Positions 10,786 to 19,028 are shown, counted from the first letter of the stretch. The stretch is DNA of 64,000 bases from Sulfurimicrobium sp963741495 (GCA_963741495.1 CAVUID010000011.1:248001-312000); one strand, 5' to 3'. Made by a program: numbers and translations. Notes: generated by a model from the sequence alone, not told the origin.

Positions 10786-11999
10786 GCGATCATCTCCCCG
10801 TCCCATCCTTTGACCGTGAAATGGGCTTCGCGGAATTGCTTGCCGATATTCCGCGCGAACGCCTGCAAAAGGCGCTGGTGCTTCTACTTGGCGGGGCATT
10901 TCGCCTCGTGGATGCCGCCGGAAACGTGCTGATTGGCGCCTCCATTGCTTCGGAACAAGCCAGGCGAATGCCGGTAGTGCTCGAACTCGAACCGGTTGGC
11001 TACCTGGAATGCGTCAGTGCGGATGACTCAAGAATGCAAAGTGCGGTGGCGCTGCTGGAGCTGCTGCTGCGTGGCGCCGCGCGTTACAAAATGGCTTCCG
11101 GCTTGCATATCGAGTCTGTGCAGGCCGACTATGAGACCCTGAAACGCAAGCATGCCGCGCTGGAAGAGTCCGAAGCGCGTTTTAAAACGCTTTCGGAACA
11201 ACTGGAAGTGCGCGTGCAGGAGCAGGTCCAGGCGCTGGAAGAATCCAGCCGCCAGCTCTATCAGGCAGAAAAAATGGCCTCGGTTGGGCGCCTCGCAGCA
11301 GGCGTGGCGCATGAGATCAATAACCCTATCGGTTTTGTGCGCAGTAATTTGTCCACAGCTCAGGCCTATCTGGAGAAGTTTGCGACGCTTGATGAGGCTA
11401 TCCGTTCGGGGCAGCCGCTGGCGCAGCGCTGGAAAGAGCTGGACATGGGGTTTTTGCTGGAGGATTTCGGCGATTTGCTCAAGGAAAGCATCAGCGGGAT
11501 TGACCGCGTCGCACGTATCGTTGCCGACCTCAAGGGGTTTTCCAACGTCGATCGCGGCGAAGAGGAAATGGCCGATCTCAACGAAAGCCTGCGCCAGGCT
11601 TGCCAGGCGATTGCCGGACAATTGCCGCAGGACGTCAAAGTGGTTCAGGAATTGGGAGATATTCCACGTGTTCTGTGTCTGCCCGGGTATCTCAATCAGG
11701 CGTTTCTCAATCTATTGGAGAATGCCCTGCAGGCTGTCGCCGCTGGCGGGGAAATCAAGGTAAAAACAGCGCATGAAGGCGACGAAGTTCTGATTGCGAT
11801 CAGCGATAACGGTTGCGGCATACCGGAAGATGTATTGCAACAGGTTTTCGAACCTTTTTTTACAACCAAGGACGTGGGACTCGGGACCGGTTTGGGGCTC
11901 ACCGTGGTCCGTGATATTGTGAGAGTTCATGGCGGCAAGGTGTCCATCGAAAGCCTGCCCGATGCCGGCACCACAGTCACGATTCGATTACCCGTGTAA
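10782..11999 (+). CDS. Soluble histidine kinase coupled to the MglA-like GTPase
   Basis: The protein has 405 residues and no membrane segment. A ~105-residue N-terminal domain without a recognised family (contains FRLVDAAGNVLIGASIASEQ) is followed by a coiled coil, the H-box AEKMASVGRLAAGVAHEINN and a HATPase domain (NQAFLNLLENALQAV, ISDNGCGIPED, GLGTGLGLTVVRDIV). The H-box is the same style as in the two kinases at 1-3810. It starts inside the GTPase gene, and the receiver-PilB gene follows 11 bases after its stop. I infer a kinase that signals to the neighbouring receivers, possibly reading the GTPase state through its N-terminal domain. Confidence 0.88.
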   Translation: MSDHLPVPSFDREMGFAELLADIPRERLQKALVLLLGGAFRLVDAAGNVLIGASIASEQARRMPVVLELEPVGYLECVSADDSRMQSAVALLELLLRGAARYKMASGLHIESVQADYETLKRKHAALEESEARFKTLSEQLEVRVQEQVQALEESSRQLYQAEKMASVGRLAAGVAHEINNPIGFVRSNLSTAQAYLEKFATLDEAIRSGQPLAQRWKELDMGFLLEDFGDLLKESISGIDRVARIVADLKGFSNVDRGEEEMADLNESLRQACQAIAGQLPQDVKVVQELGDIPRVLCLPGYLNQAFLNLLENALQAVAAGGEIKVKTAHEGDEVLIAISDNGCGIPEDVLQQVFEPFFTTKDVGLGTGLGLTVVRDIVRVHGGKVSIESLPDAGTTVTIRLPV

Positions 12000-12010
12000 G
12001 CACGACCAAA

Positions 12011-14248
12011 ATGGCCAGTTACGCTTCTTTATTTACCGGCACTTCAGCCGAGGAAACCAGCCAGCCGCAGGAACCGGCAGAACAATACCGCCTGCTCCTG
12101 GTGGATGATGAGCCCAATGTGCTCAAGGCATTGCAGCGCGTATTCCGTCAGGAAAATTATCTCGTTGCCACTGTGCCCAATGCAGGCGAAGCCCTGCGCC
12201 TGATGGGCCAGGGCGCCTTTCATCTGGTGATCAGCGACTACATGATGCCGAACATGAATGGCGCTGAATTTCTCAAGCAGGTCAAATCGCTTTACCCCGA
12301 AACCATCCGCATCATGCTCACGGGACACGCCGACACCGGCGCGGTGATGGGGGCCGTCAACGAAGGGGCTGTCTACAAGTTCATTCTCAAGCCCTGGAAT
12401 GATGATGATTTGCGCATTACGGTAGCGCTGGCGCTGGAGCAGTTTGACCTGATCCGCAAGAACCGCGTCCTGCAGCAGGACAACAGCAAAAAAACAAAAG
12501 AGATCAGCGCGCTCTCCAAGCTTTCAGTGTCCAACCGCAGCCAGCTGGCGATCATGCTGAACAAGCATGGCTTGCTGAATTCCAATCAGGTCCAGGAACT
12601 GCACCGCCTGCAGCAGAAAAACAAGGAGCCGGTAATCAAGTTGCTGCTCGACAAGGGCTGGGTTCAGGAAAAAGAAGTGCATCGTCTGCTGCGCAAGGAA
12701 TTGCTGTTCGATGAGGTGTCGCTGGCTGAGTTTCAGGTCGACACGGCGCTGGCGGATCTGATTCCGCGCAGCTTTTGCGAGCGCCAACTGGTCGTGCCGC
12801 TGAAGCTTGAGGGGCGGCGCATGATGCTGGCGGTCGCGGATCCGCTTGATTCCGGCCTGATGGATGACTTGCGCTTCACCTCCGGCCTGGATGTGGATGC
12901 AGTGCTGGCCAGCGTGGTGTCGATCAAGGCCAAGATCGCTGAGGTGTACGGCAGCGAAGAGGAAATCGTCAATTTCGATGAACTGGAGACCCTGGTGTCC
13001 AGTGCCGATCCCTACGAAGGCATCGAGGTGGTCATCGAGGATGACGAAGAAAATATTTCCCTTGAAGAGCTTTTGCACGGCACTGAAGAGCCGCCCGCAA
13101 TTCGTCTGGTGAATGCCGTACTTCTTGAGGCTATCCGGCTCGGCGCTTCGGATATCCACATCCAGCCGCGCACCAAGAGCGTGGTGGTGCGCCTCCGGAT
13201 CGATGGCGTGCTGGTGGACAAGATCCAGATCCCGCACCAGTTGCATCAGTCGATGGTGTCACGTCTCAAGATCATGTCCGAGCTGGATATCTCGGAACGT
13301 CGCCGCCCGCAGGATGGGCGTCTGATGGTGAAAACGCCGATGCGTGTGGTGGACCTGCGGATTTCGACCTTGCCCACCATCAATGGCGAGAAGGTGGTGA
13401 TGCGCATCCTTGATCGCAACTCTGCCGTGCACAGTCTGGCCGGTCTGGGCTTTGGGCCGCAGGCGCTACAGCAGATCCTCAACATGGTAGACAAGCCGCA
13501 GGGCATTATCCTCGCCACCGGGCCGACCGGCTCGGGCAAGACGACCACCCTGTATTCGCTGCTGCAGCACAACGCCACGCCGACCAAGAACTATGTCACC
13601 ATCGAAGACCCGGTGGAGTACTACCTCGACATGGCGGGCCAGGTGCTGATCAAGGAAAAAATCGGCCTGACCTTTCCGGTCATTCTGCGCTCCATTCTGC
13701 GGCAGGACCCGGACGTGATCCTGCTGGGCGAGATCCGCGATTTCGAAACCGCCGAGGTGGCGTTCCATGCGGCACTGACCGGCCACCAGGTGTTTTCCAC
13801 CCTGCACACCAACTCTGCCATCGCGACCATTTCCCGCCTGCTGGATCTGGGCCTCAAGCCTTATGTGATTGCCACCGCGTTACAGGGCATCATCGCCCAG
13901 CGGCTGGTGCGGAAGATTTGTGAACACTGCCGCGAGCCCGCTATACCGGATGCGCAACTTTTGTCCCGTCTGGGCGAGGTATTTCAGCAGGAGGGCTTGC
14001 AGGTCTTCCGGGGCAAGGGCTGCCCTGAATGCCATGGCAGCGGCTACAAGGGCCGGCTGGGTTTATATGAAGTGCTGACGCTGGACGATCAGCTGAGGCA
14101 TCTGGTAGGCACAGGGGCGAGCCTGCTGGACATTGCACAAACGGCGAGGAAAAGCGGTCTTATTCCGCTGACTGACGATGCGCGCGACAAGGTTCATCAA
14201 GGCCTGACGACACCGGAAGAAATATTGCGCGTGCTGGGGCCGCAGTAG
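12011..14248 (+). CDS. Receiver domain fused to PilB/GspE-type secretion ATPase
   Basis: The protein has 745 residues. Residues ~25-150 form a receiver (LLLVDDEPNVLKALQRVF, LVISDYMMPNMNG, KFILKPWNDDDL). Then comes a MshEN/T2SSE N-terminal-like domain (~180-320), an acidic linker, and a full GspE/PilB ATPase: arginine-rich region (LGASDIHIQPRTKSVVVRLR), Walker A GPTGSGKTTTLYSL, Asp box and Walker B (ILLGEIRDFETAE), His box (ALTGHQVFSTLHTN) and the zinc tetracysteine CEHC...CPEC. Such ATPases power type IV pilus extension or type II secretion. A receiver at the N-terminus suggests direct phospho-control of the motor. No pilus or secretion structural genes are in the window. Confidence 0.9.
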   Translation: MASYASLFTGTSAEETSQPQEPAEQYRLLLVDDEPNVLKALQRVFRQENYLVATVPNAGEALRLMGQGAFHLVISDYMMPNMNGAEFLKQVKSLYPETIRIMLTGHADTGAVMGAVNEGAVYKFILKPWNDDDLRITVALALEQFDLIRKNRVLQQDNSKKTKEISALSKLSVSNRSQLAIMLNKHGLLNSNQVQELHRLQQKNKEPVIKLLLDKGWVQEKEVHRLLRKELLFDEVSLAEFQVDTALADLIPRSFCERQLVVPLKLEGRRMMLAVADPLDSGLMDDLRFTSGLDVDAVLASVVSIKAKIAEVYGSEEEIVNFDELETLVSSADPYEGIEVVIEDDEENISLEELLHGTEEPPAIRLVNAVLLEAIRLGASDIHIQPRTKSVVVRLRIDGVLVDKIQIPHQLHQSMVSRLKIMSELDISERRRPQDGRLMVKTPMRVVDLRISTLPTINGEKVVMRILDRNSAVHSLAGLGFGPQALQQILNMVDKPQGIILATGPTGSGKTTTLYSLLQHNATPTKNYVTIEDPVEYYLDMAGQVLIKEKIGLTFPVILRSILRQDPDVILLGEIRDFETAEVAFHAALTGHQVFSTLHTNSAIATISRLLDLGLKPYVIATALQGIIAQRLVRKICEHCREPAIPDAQLLSRLGEVFQQEGLQVFRGKGCPECHGSGYKGRLGLYEVLTLDDQLRHLVGTGASLLDIAQTARKSGLIPLTDDARDKVHQGLTTPEEILRVLGPQ

Positions 14249-14281
14249 CCCTGGGGAAGCGCTGATTTATTCCGTAATCCT

Positions 14282-14365
14282 GTCATTGCGAGTGTGGCGA
14301 AGCAATCTCGTTTTATAAAATCAACCAGTTACAGATTGCTTCGTCGCTTTGCTCCTCGCAATGAC
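14282..14365. repeat. Intergenic inverted repeat, family 1, copy B
   Basis: Arms begin GTCATTGCGAGTGTGGCGAA and end in CGCAATGAC; they are imperfect versions of the arms at 8093-8165. It sits between the convergent ends of the receiver-ATPase gene and cnoX and may act as a bidirectional hairpin. Confidence 0.85.
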
Positions 14366-14383
14366 GGATAAATCAGCATTTCC

Positions 14384-15238
14384 CTAGTTCAGGGCGCTTG
14401 CCAGCAGACGGCGGTAGGTGCCGACCAGCGGATTTTCTCCACCCAGCAGCCCGAATACCGACAGCATGGTTTTGCGCCCGATATCGTCGCCAAACTGGCG
14501 GTCGCGGCGCACGATCTCGATCAGGTGCTGCAGCGCGGGTTCATAGTCCTGTTGCGCCAGCAGCAGGTTGGCAAGTGCCAGTCGCGCATCCAGATCGTTT
14601 TCATTCTCCGCAATTTTCTGTTGCAGCAGCGTGGCATCTCCACTGCTGCCTTTTTCCGCAAAATCGAGCCGGGTGGCGAGCGCCACGACACGTTCTTCCA
14701 GCCGGGTGACAGGTGAAAGGCTGTCCAGCAGGCGCCGCGCTTCTGCATTTTCCCCCTGCTCGATCATGATGGCGGCAGCGCTGATGCGGATTTTCTCGTT
14801 TTTCGGGTCAAGGGCGGATGCCTCGGCCAGGCGTTGCAGCGCCTGGCCGACATCACCCTGCTGGTAGAGGGATTCCGCTTCCAGACGCAGGGTTTCGCCA
14901 GGGGAAGGAATGACGCGCTCCAGGAAGGCGCGTATTTCCCCTTCCGGCAGGGCGCCGGTGAATTCGTCCACGATCTCGCCGTTGATGAACGCCTTGACCG
15001 CAGGCACGCCGCGCACCCCGTATTTTGCTGCCTGCTGCTGGTTGGCGTCGGTTTCCACCAGGGCGAGGAAAAATTTGCCCTGAAACTCCTCCGCCAGTTT
15101 CTCCAGCATCGGCTTCAGCACCTTGCACGGGCCGCACCAGGTGGCCCAGAAATCGACCAGTACCGGGGCCTGAAAAGAACGCTCGATAACGGCTTGCTGG
15201 AAATCGGCATCGGAGACGTCGGCGGTAAAGTCGGACAT
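14384..15238 (-). CDS. cnoX: Thioredoxin-TPR co-chaperone (CnoX/YbbN family)
   Basis: The protein has 284 residues. Residues ~1-110 are a thioredoxin fold with the active site WCGPC. Residues ~120-284 are helical repeats resembling TPRs (ETLRLEAESLYQQGDVGQAL and following). This matches the YbbN/CnoX family, which holds unfolding proteins for DnaK and GroEL and protects cysteines under oxidative chlorine stress. E. coli CnoX has SXXC instead of CXXC, so the intact CGPC here suggests oxidoreductase activity is retained. It is transcribed away from dnaX, with a 94-base divergent spacer. Confidence 0.88.
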   Translation of the reverse strand: MSDFTADVSDADFQQAVIERSFQAPVLVDFWATWCGPCKVLKPMLEKLAEEFQGKFFLALVETDANQQQAAKYGVRGVPAVKAFINGEIVDEFTGALPEGEIRAFLERVIPSPGETLRLEAESLYQQGDVGQALQRLAEASALDPKNEKIRISAAAIMIEQGENAEARRLLDSLSPVTRLEERVVALATRLDFAEKGSSGDATLLQQKIAENENDLDARLALANLLLAQQDYEPALQHLIEIVRRDRQFGDDIGRKTMLSVFGLLGGENPLVGTYRRLLASALN

Positions 15239-15332
15239 GAGGTATTCCCTTGTTGAATTTTATTATCCGGATATCGTGGCGGGTATTCCCCGTTTCAAGC
15301 ATGGTCGGGTGTTTCTGATACAATTCGGCCCT

Positions 15333-16979
15333 ATGAGTTATCAAGTCCTGGCACGCAAATGGCGGCCCAAATCCTTCGCCGAACTGGTGGGGCAGGAGCA
15401 TGTGGTGAAAGCGCTTTCCAACGCGCTCGACCAGCAGCGCCTGCACCATGCCTACCTGCTGACCGGTACGCGCGGCGTGGGCAAAACGACCGTGGCACGT
15501 ATTCTGGCCAAGGCGCTCAACTGCGAAACCGGCATCACTTCCATGCCCTGTGGCACCTGCGCCACCTGCCGCGAGATCGATTCCGGGCGCTTTATCGATC
15601 TGCTGGAACTGGATGCCGCCTCGAATACCGGCATCGACAACATGCGCGAAGTGCTGGACAACGCCCAGTATGCGCCGACAGCCGGGCGCTTCAAGGTTTA
15701 CCTGATCGACGAAGTGCACATGCTTTCCAAGGCGGCCTTCAATTCCATGCTGAAAACGCTGGAAGAGCCGCCAGAGCACGTCAAGTTCATCCTTGCCACC
15801 ACTGACCCGCAAAAGATTCCGGTGACGGTGCTGTCGCGCTGCCTGCAGTTCAATCTCAAGCAGATGCCGCCCGCTGCCATTGTCGGCCATCTCAAGGATG
15901 TACTGGAGCGCGAATCCCTGAGCTTCGAACTGCCCGCCCTGCAATTGCTGGCACGTTCGGCGCAGGGAAGCATGCGCGATGCCCTGTCCCTGCTCGACCA
16001 GTCCATCGCCTATGGCGGCGGCAAGGTTGAAGAGGCGCCGGTGCGCGCCATGCTGGGTGCGATTGACCAGAGCTATCTGTTTACGCTGCTGGAGCGACTG
16101 GCGGATGCGGATGGCGCCGGGCTGATCGCCCTCGCTGAACAGATGGAAGAGCGCAGTCTTTCCTACGATGCGGCACTGCAGGATCTGGGGGCCTTGCTGC
16201 ACCAGATCGCCCTGGCCCAGACCATACCCCAGGCCCTGAGCGAAGATTTGCCGGAGCGCCAGCGCATACTCGATCTGGCGCAACGCTTCAGCCCGGAGGA
16301 GGTGCAGCTTCATTACCAGATCACGCTTCACGGGCGCAAGGATCTGAGCCTGGCGCCGGACGAGTTTGCCGGTTTCAGCATGGCACTGCTGCGCATGCTG
16401 GCTTTTACACTGGATGCGCCACCGGCGGATACGCAAGCTGTCAGGCAGGCTGCTGCACCGGTTACTTCTACAAGCAAAGCGGCCCGGCCCGTTGCCGCCG
16501 AGGTGCCGTCTCAGCCGGCACCCGTCACGCATAAGGTTGAAGAACCCGCCCCGGCTTCAGCGACACAATGCCAGCCTGCCAGTTCAGATGGCATGCCATT
16601 CAATGGCGATTGGCCAGGGCTGGTCGCCAAGCTCAAGCTGGGCGGCATGGCCAAGATGCTGGCAAATCATTGCGAGCTGAAAAGTTACGAAGGACAGCGC
16701 ATCGAGTTGTGCGTGCCGGAAGAGCATAAGCACCTGATGGAAAAATCCTATCAGGATAAACTCAAGGCGGCGCTGGATGATTTTGCCGGCAGCCCCGTAT
16801 TCCTGAATATTACCCTCGGCAGCGTGACTGGACTGACCCCGGCCAAACTGGATCACCAGGAAAAACAGGCACGCCAGGCCGAGGCCATAGCGGCCATCGA
16901 ACAGGATCCATTCGTGCGCGATCTGGTCGAGAGCCTGGACGCGCAGGTAATTGAATCAACCATTAAACCCATTGATTAA
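15333..16979 (+). CDS. dnaX: DNA polymerase III subunits gamma and tau
   Basis: The protein has 548 residues from the ATG at 15333 (MSYQVLARKWRPKSFAELVG). Walker A is GTRGVGKTTVARILAKALNC, the zinc-binding cysteines lie in CGTCATC, Walker B is YLIDEVHMLS and the SRC motif is LSRCLQFNLK. Domains I-III (~1-370) form the clamp-loader AAA+ module. A Pro/Ala-rich linker and a tau C-terminal domain for polymerase and helicase contact follow. It lies upstream of ybaB and recR, the common dnaX-ybaB-recR order. No obvious internal slippage heptamer was searched for. Confidence 0.95.
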   Translation: MSYQVLARKWRPKSFAELVGQEHVVKALSNALDQQRLHHAYLLTGTRGVGKTTVARILAKALNCETGITSMPCGTCATCREIDSGRFIDLLELDAASNTGIDNMREVLDNAQYAPTAGRFKVYLIDEVHMLSKAAFNSMLKTLEEPPEHVKFILATTDPQKIPVTVLSRCLQFNLKQMPPAAIVGHLKDVLERESLSFELPALQLLARSAQGSMRDALSLLDQSIAYGGGKVEEAPVRAMLGAIDQSYLFTLLERLADADGAGLIALAEQMEERSLSYDAALQDLGALLHQIALAQTIPQALSEDLPERQRILDLAQRFSPEEVQLHYQITLHGRKDLSLAPDEFAGFSMALLRMLAFTLDAPPADTQAVRQAAAPVTSTSKAARPVAAEVPSQPAPVTHKVEEPAPASATQCQPASSDGMPFNGDWPGLVAKLKLGGMAKMLANHCELKSYEGQRIELCVPEEHKHLMEKSYQDKLKAALDDFAGSPVFLNITLGSVTGLTPAKLDHQEKQARQAEAIAAIEQDPFVRDLVESLDAQVIESTIKPID

Positions 16980-16991
16980 GCGGAGCGAATC

Positions 16992-17318
16992 ATGATGAAA
17001 GGCGGCATAGGCGGTCTGATGAAGCAGGCCCAGCAAATGCAGGAAAATATGCAGAAAATGCAGGAGCAACTGGCTTCTGTGGAAGTGGAAGGCCAGGCGG
17101 GTGCAGGCATGGTGAAAGTCACCATGAACTGCCGTCACGACGTCAAACGCGTCAGCATCGACGACAGCCTGATAGGCGAAGACAAGGAGATGCTGGAAGA
17201 CCTGCTGGCAGCCGCGGTCAACGACGCAGTGCGGCGCGTCGAACAGACCAGCCAGGAAAAGATGTCAGGTTTTACCAGCGGCCTGAATCTGCCGCCAGGC
17301 TTCAAGCTGCCGTTTTAA
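16992..17318 (+). CDS. ybaB: YbaB/EbfC nucleoid-associated protein
   Basis: The protein has 108 residues. The N-terminal helix is Met/Gln-rich (MKQAQQMQENMQKMQEQL), followed by VTMNCRHDVKRVSIDDSLI and a C-terminal helix. YbaB forms dimers that bind DNA. It lies 12 bases after dnaX and upstream of recR, the usual conserved order. Confidence 0.93.
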   Translation: MMKGGIGGLMKQAQQMQENMQKMQEQLASVEVEGQAGAGMVKVTMNCRHDVKRVSIDDSLIGEDKEMLEDLLAAAVNDAVRRVEQTSQEKMSGFTSGLNLPPGFKLPF

Positions 17319-17339
17319 AGGCTGATGCAAATGTGCAAT

Positions 17340-17448
17340 GTGAAATGTGATGGTGTGAAGTGTGAGTGAATGTGAAGTGTGAAGTGCGCCCCCTTTCACC
17401 TTTCACAACGAGGCAAAGCCGAGTGGCTTCACCCTTCACTTTTCACCT
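17340..17448. repeat. Intergenic inverted repeat, family 2, copy 1
   Basis: Reiterated GTGAARTGTGA units are followed by their complements (TTTCACCTTTCACAACGAGG and CTTCACCCTTCACTTTTCAC). Related copies are at 21710-21841 and 62423-62563. This one separates ybaB from recR within a normally continuous operon. Confidence 0.75.
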
Positions 17449-17462
17449 CTTTTACCTCAAAA

Positions 17463-18062
17463 ATGAAAACCCCTTCCAGTCTCGATCACCTCATCGAAGC
17501 CCTGCGCTGCCTGCCCGGCGTCGGCCCGAAATCCGCCCAGCGCATGGCTTACCACCTGCTGCAGCGCGATCAGGGCGGCGCCAAGCGGCTGGCGCATGCA
17601 TTGACCCATGCACTGGAAACCATACGACATTGCGACAAGTGCAACAGCTTCAGCGAAGTTGAAGTGTGCGACCTGTGCCTTTCACCTAAACGGGACGAAA
17701 GCCTGCTGTGCGTGGTGGAAATGCCAGCCGACCTGATGATGATGGAACAGGCGCATTGCTACCGCGGCCTGTATTTTGTCCTCATGGGGCGTCTCTCGCC
17801 GCTGGATGGCATCGGCCCGCGGGAGATTCACCTCGACCGCTTGCTGCGCCGTGCAACGGACGGCATTGTCCAGGAAGTGGTTCTCGCCACCAATTTTACC
17901 GTGGAAGGCGAGGCGACTGCCCATTACATCAGCGAACTGCTGACCCCACGCGGCATCAAGGTCACCCGTATTGCCCGGGGTCTGCCCGTTGGCGGGGAAC
18001 TGGAGCATGTGGATAGCGGCACTCTCGCACAGGCGGTGCTGGAGCGACGCGACGTTTCCTGA
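17463..18062 (+). CDS. recR: Recombination mediator RecR
   Basis: The protein has 199 residues from the ATG at 17463. It shows the helix-hairpin-helix region (LRCLPGVGPKSAQRMAYHLL), a four-cysteine zinc motif (CDKCNSFSEVEVCDLC) and a Toprim domain with VVEMPADLMMMEQ and HYISELLTPRGIKVTRIA. RecR acts with RecF and RecO to load RecA at gaps. It is third in the dnaX-ybaB-recR set. An upstream in-frame ATG at 17379 falls in repeat sequence and is not used as the start. Confidence 0.95.
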   Translation: MKTPSSLDHLIEALRCLPGVGPKSAQRMAYHLLQRDQGGAKRLAHALTHALETIRHCDKCNSFSEVEVCDLCLSPKRDESLLCVVEMPADLMMMEQAHCYRGLYFVLMGRLSPLDGIGPREIHLDRLLRRATDGIVQEVVLATNFTVEGEATAHYISELLTPRGIKVTRIARGLPVGGELEHVDSGTLAQAVLERRDVS

Positions 18063-18208
18063 ACTCGGGTGTGTTAGCGCGCCCTGGTGCCAGTTTGGCG
18101 CATAAATCAAAAATCGTGCCCGTTTTTGGTGCGGCCTTATTTCAGCCCCTGATGGACTCATACCCGTTGTTTGCCTGATTTTTATCAGGAACAAGGGGTT
18201 GTCTCACA

Positions 18209-18224
18209 TGGCATGAGAATTGCC
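18209..18224 (+). promoter_or_regulatory. Candidate sigma-54 promoter of nasT
   Basis: TGGCATGAGAATTGCC fits the -24/-12 consensus TGGCACRNNNNTTGCW with correct GG-GC spacing and two mismatches. The predicted start of transcription (~18235) is only about 3 bases before the nasT ATG, so the transcript would be almost leaderless; this lowers confidence. Confidence 0.4.
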
Positions 18225-18237
18225 TAGTTGGCTGGAT

Positions 18238-18843
18238 ATGAAAACCTCCATCAAGCCATCTGAATTTCCCTTGCGTGTCCTGCTGGTGGATGAAACCTTC
18301 GAGCGCGCGGCACTGCTCAAGCACGCCTTGCAGGAGGCCGGTTGCAGGATTGCCGCGCACGTCTCTTCCAGCGCGGATCTGCCGGGCCTGGTTGCGGAGC
18401 TCAACCCCGATCTGATCATTCTCGATACCGAATCTCCAGACCGGGACACCCTTGAAAATCTTTGCGTTATCAAGCGCGATCAGCCGCGTCCGATCGTGAT
18501 GTTCACTCACGATAACGACAGCGAGAAGATTCGCTCGGCCATTCGCGCCGGCGTCAGTGCGTATGTGGTGGATGGCCTCAAAAGCGAGCGTTTGAAGCCC
18601 ATCATGGATGTGGCGATTGCGCGCTTCAATGAATTTCAGGCCATGCGGGCGGAACTGGAAAAAGCGGAAAGCAGGCTTTCGGAGCGCAAGGACGTGGAGC
18701 GCGCCAAGGGAGTTTTGATGAAACAGCGTGGCTGGTCCGAGGACGAGGCCTATCAGGCATTGCGTAAAACAGCCATGGACAGGGGATTGCGGCTTTCCGA
18801 AGTGGCCGCGCAGGTGATTTCGGTTGCGGATTTATTAGGCTGA
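18238..18843 (+). CDS. nasT: ANTAR-domain response regulator NasT
   Basis: The protein has 201 residues. Residues ~10-130 form a receiver-like fold (RVLLVDETFERAALLKHAL, LIILDTESPDRDTLENL). Residues ~140-198 form an ANTAR domain (AKGVLMKQRGWSEDEAYQAL, RKTAMDRGLRLSEVAAQVI). ANTAR proteins bind paired RNA hairpins and prevent intrinsic termination. Exactly such hairpins and a terminator lie just downstream (18881-18997), ahead of the nitrate uptake and reduction genes. In other bacteria NasT is held inactive by the nitrate sensor NasS; no separate nasS is visible here. The ATG at 18238 is chosen over a TTG at 18220. Confidence 0.9.
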   Translation: MKTSIKPSEFPLRVLLVDETFERAALLKHALQEAGCRIAAHVSSSADLPGLVAELNPDLIILDTESPDRDTLENLCVIKRDQPRPIVMFTHDNDSEKIRSAIRAGVSAYVVDGLKSERLKPIMDVAIARFNEFQAMRAELEKAESRLSERKDVERAKGVLMKQRGWSEDEAYQALRKTAMDRGLRLSEVAAQVISVADLLG

Positions 18844-18851
18844 TTATTTTT

Positions 18852-18867
18852 TGGCACGTTTAGTGCT
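18852..18867 (+). promoter_or_regulatory. Candidate sigma-54 promoter of the nrt-nas operon
   Basis: TGGCACGTTTAGTGCT matches TGGCACRNNNNTTGCW with a single mismatch and correct spacing. The predicted start (~18878) lies directly before the first ANTAR hairpin, so the leader RNA would begin with the regulatory element. Klebsiella nasF has the same combination of sigma-54 promoter and antitermination leader. Confidence 0.65.
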
Positions 18868-18880
18868 TATGTAAATTCGA

Positions 18881-18934
18881 CAGCCCAACGGCGGGTTGTT
18901 AAAAGATTCGATTGATCCGGTCAAAGCCGACCGG
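18881..18934 (+). ncRNA. Tandem-hairpin ANTAR-binding leader RNA
   Basis: Two 6-bp hairpins each carry a six-base loop. The first has stem CAGCCC/GGGTTG and loop AACGGC (18881-18898). The second has stem CCGGTC/GACCGG and loop AAAGCC (18917-18934). Both loops have A at position 1 and G at position 4, the published hallmark of ANTAR substrates. They lie between nasT and a strong terminator, upstream of nrtA. Confidence 0.8.
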
Positions 18935-18945
18935 AGTGCAAGGAC

Positions 18946-18997
18946 AAAGGCGTCCATTCGCGAGAGTTAATTCTCTTGCGGATGCGACGCCTTTTTT
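18946..18997 (+). terminator. Regulated intrinsic terminator in the nrtA leader
   Basis: A long hairpin pairs GGCGTC (18949-18954) with GACGCC (18986-18991) and CGCGAGAG with CTCTTGCG inside, with loop TTAATT and a TTTTTT tract after. It would stop transcription before nrtA unless NasT bound to the upstream hairpins prevents it. Confidence 0.85.
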
Positions 18998-19028
18998 GTT
19001 TTGTGTGTTTATTTATCAGGAGAGTGTC

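Noticed and set aside
14853..16532. 559-codon minus-strand open frame opposite dnaX and part of cnoX
   Set aside because: It lies opposite conserved genes; low-complexity composition and no motif.
17340..17448. CRISPR array
   Set aside because: The repeats are irregular inverted units without evenly sized unique spacers, and no cas genes are seen.
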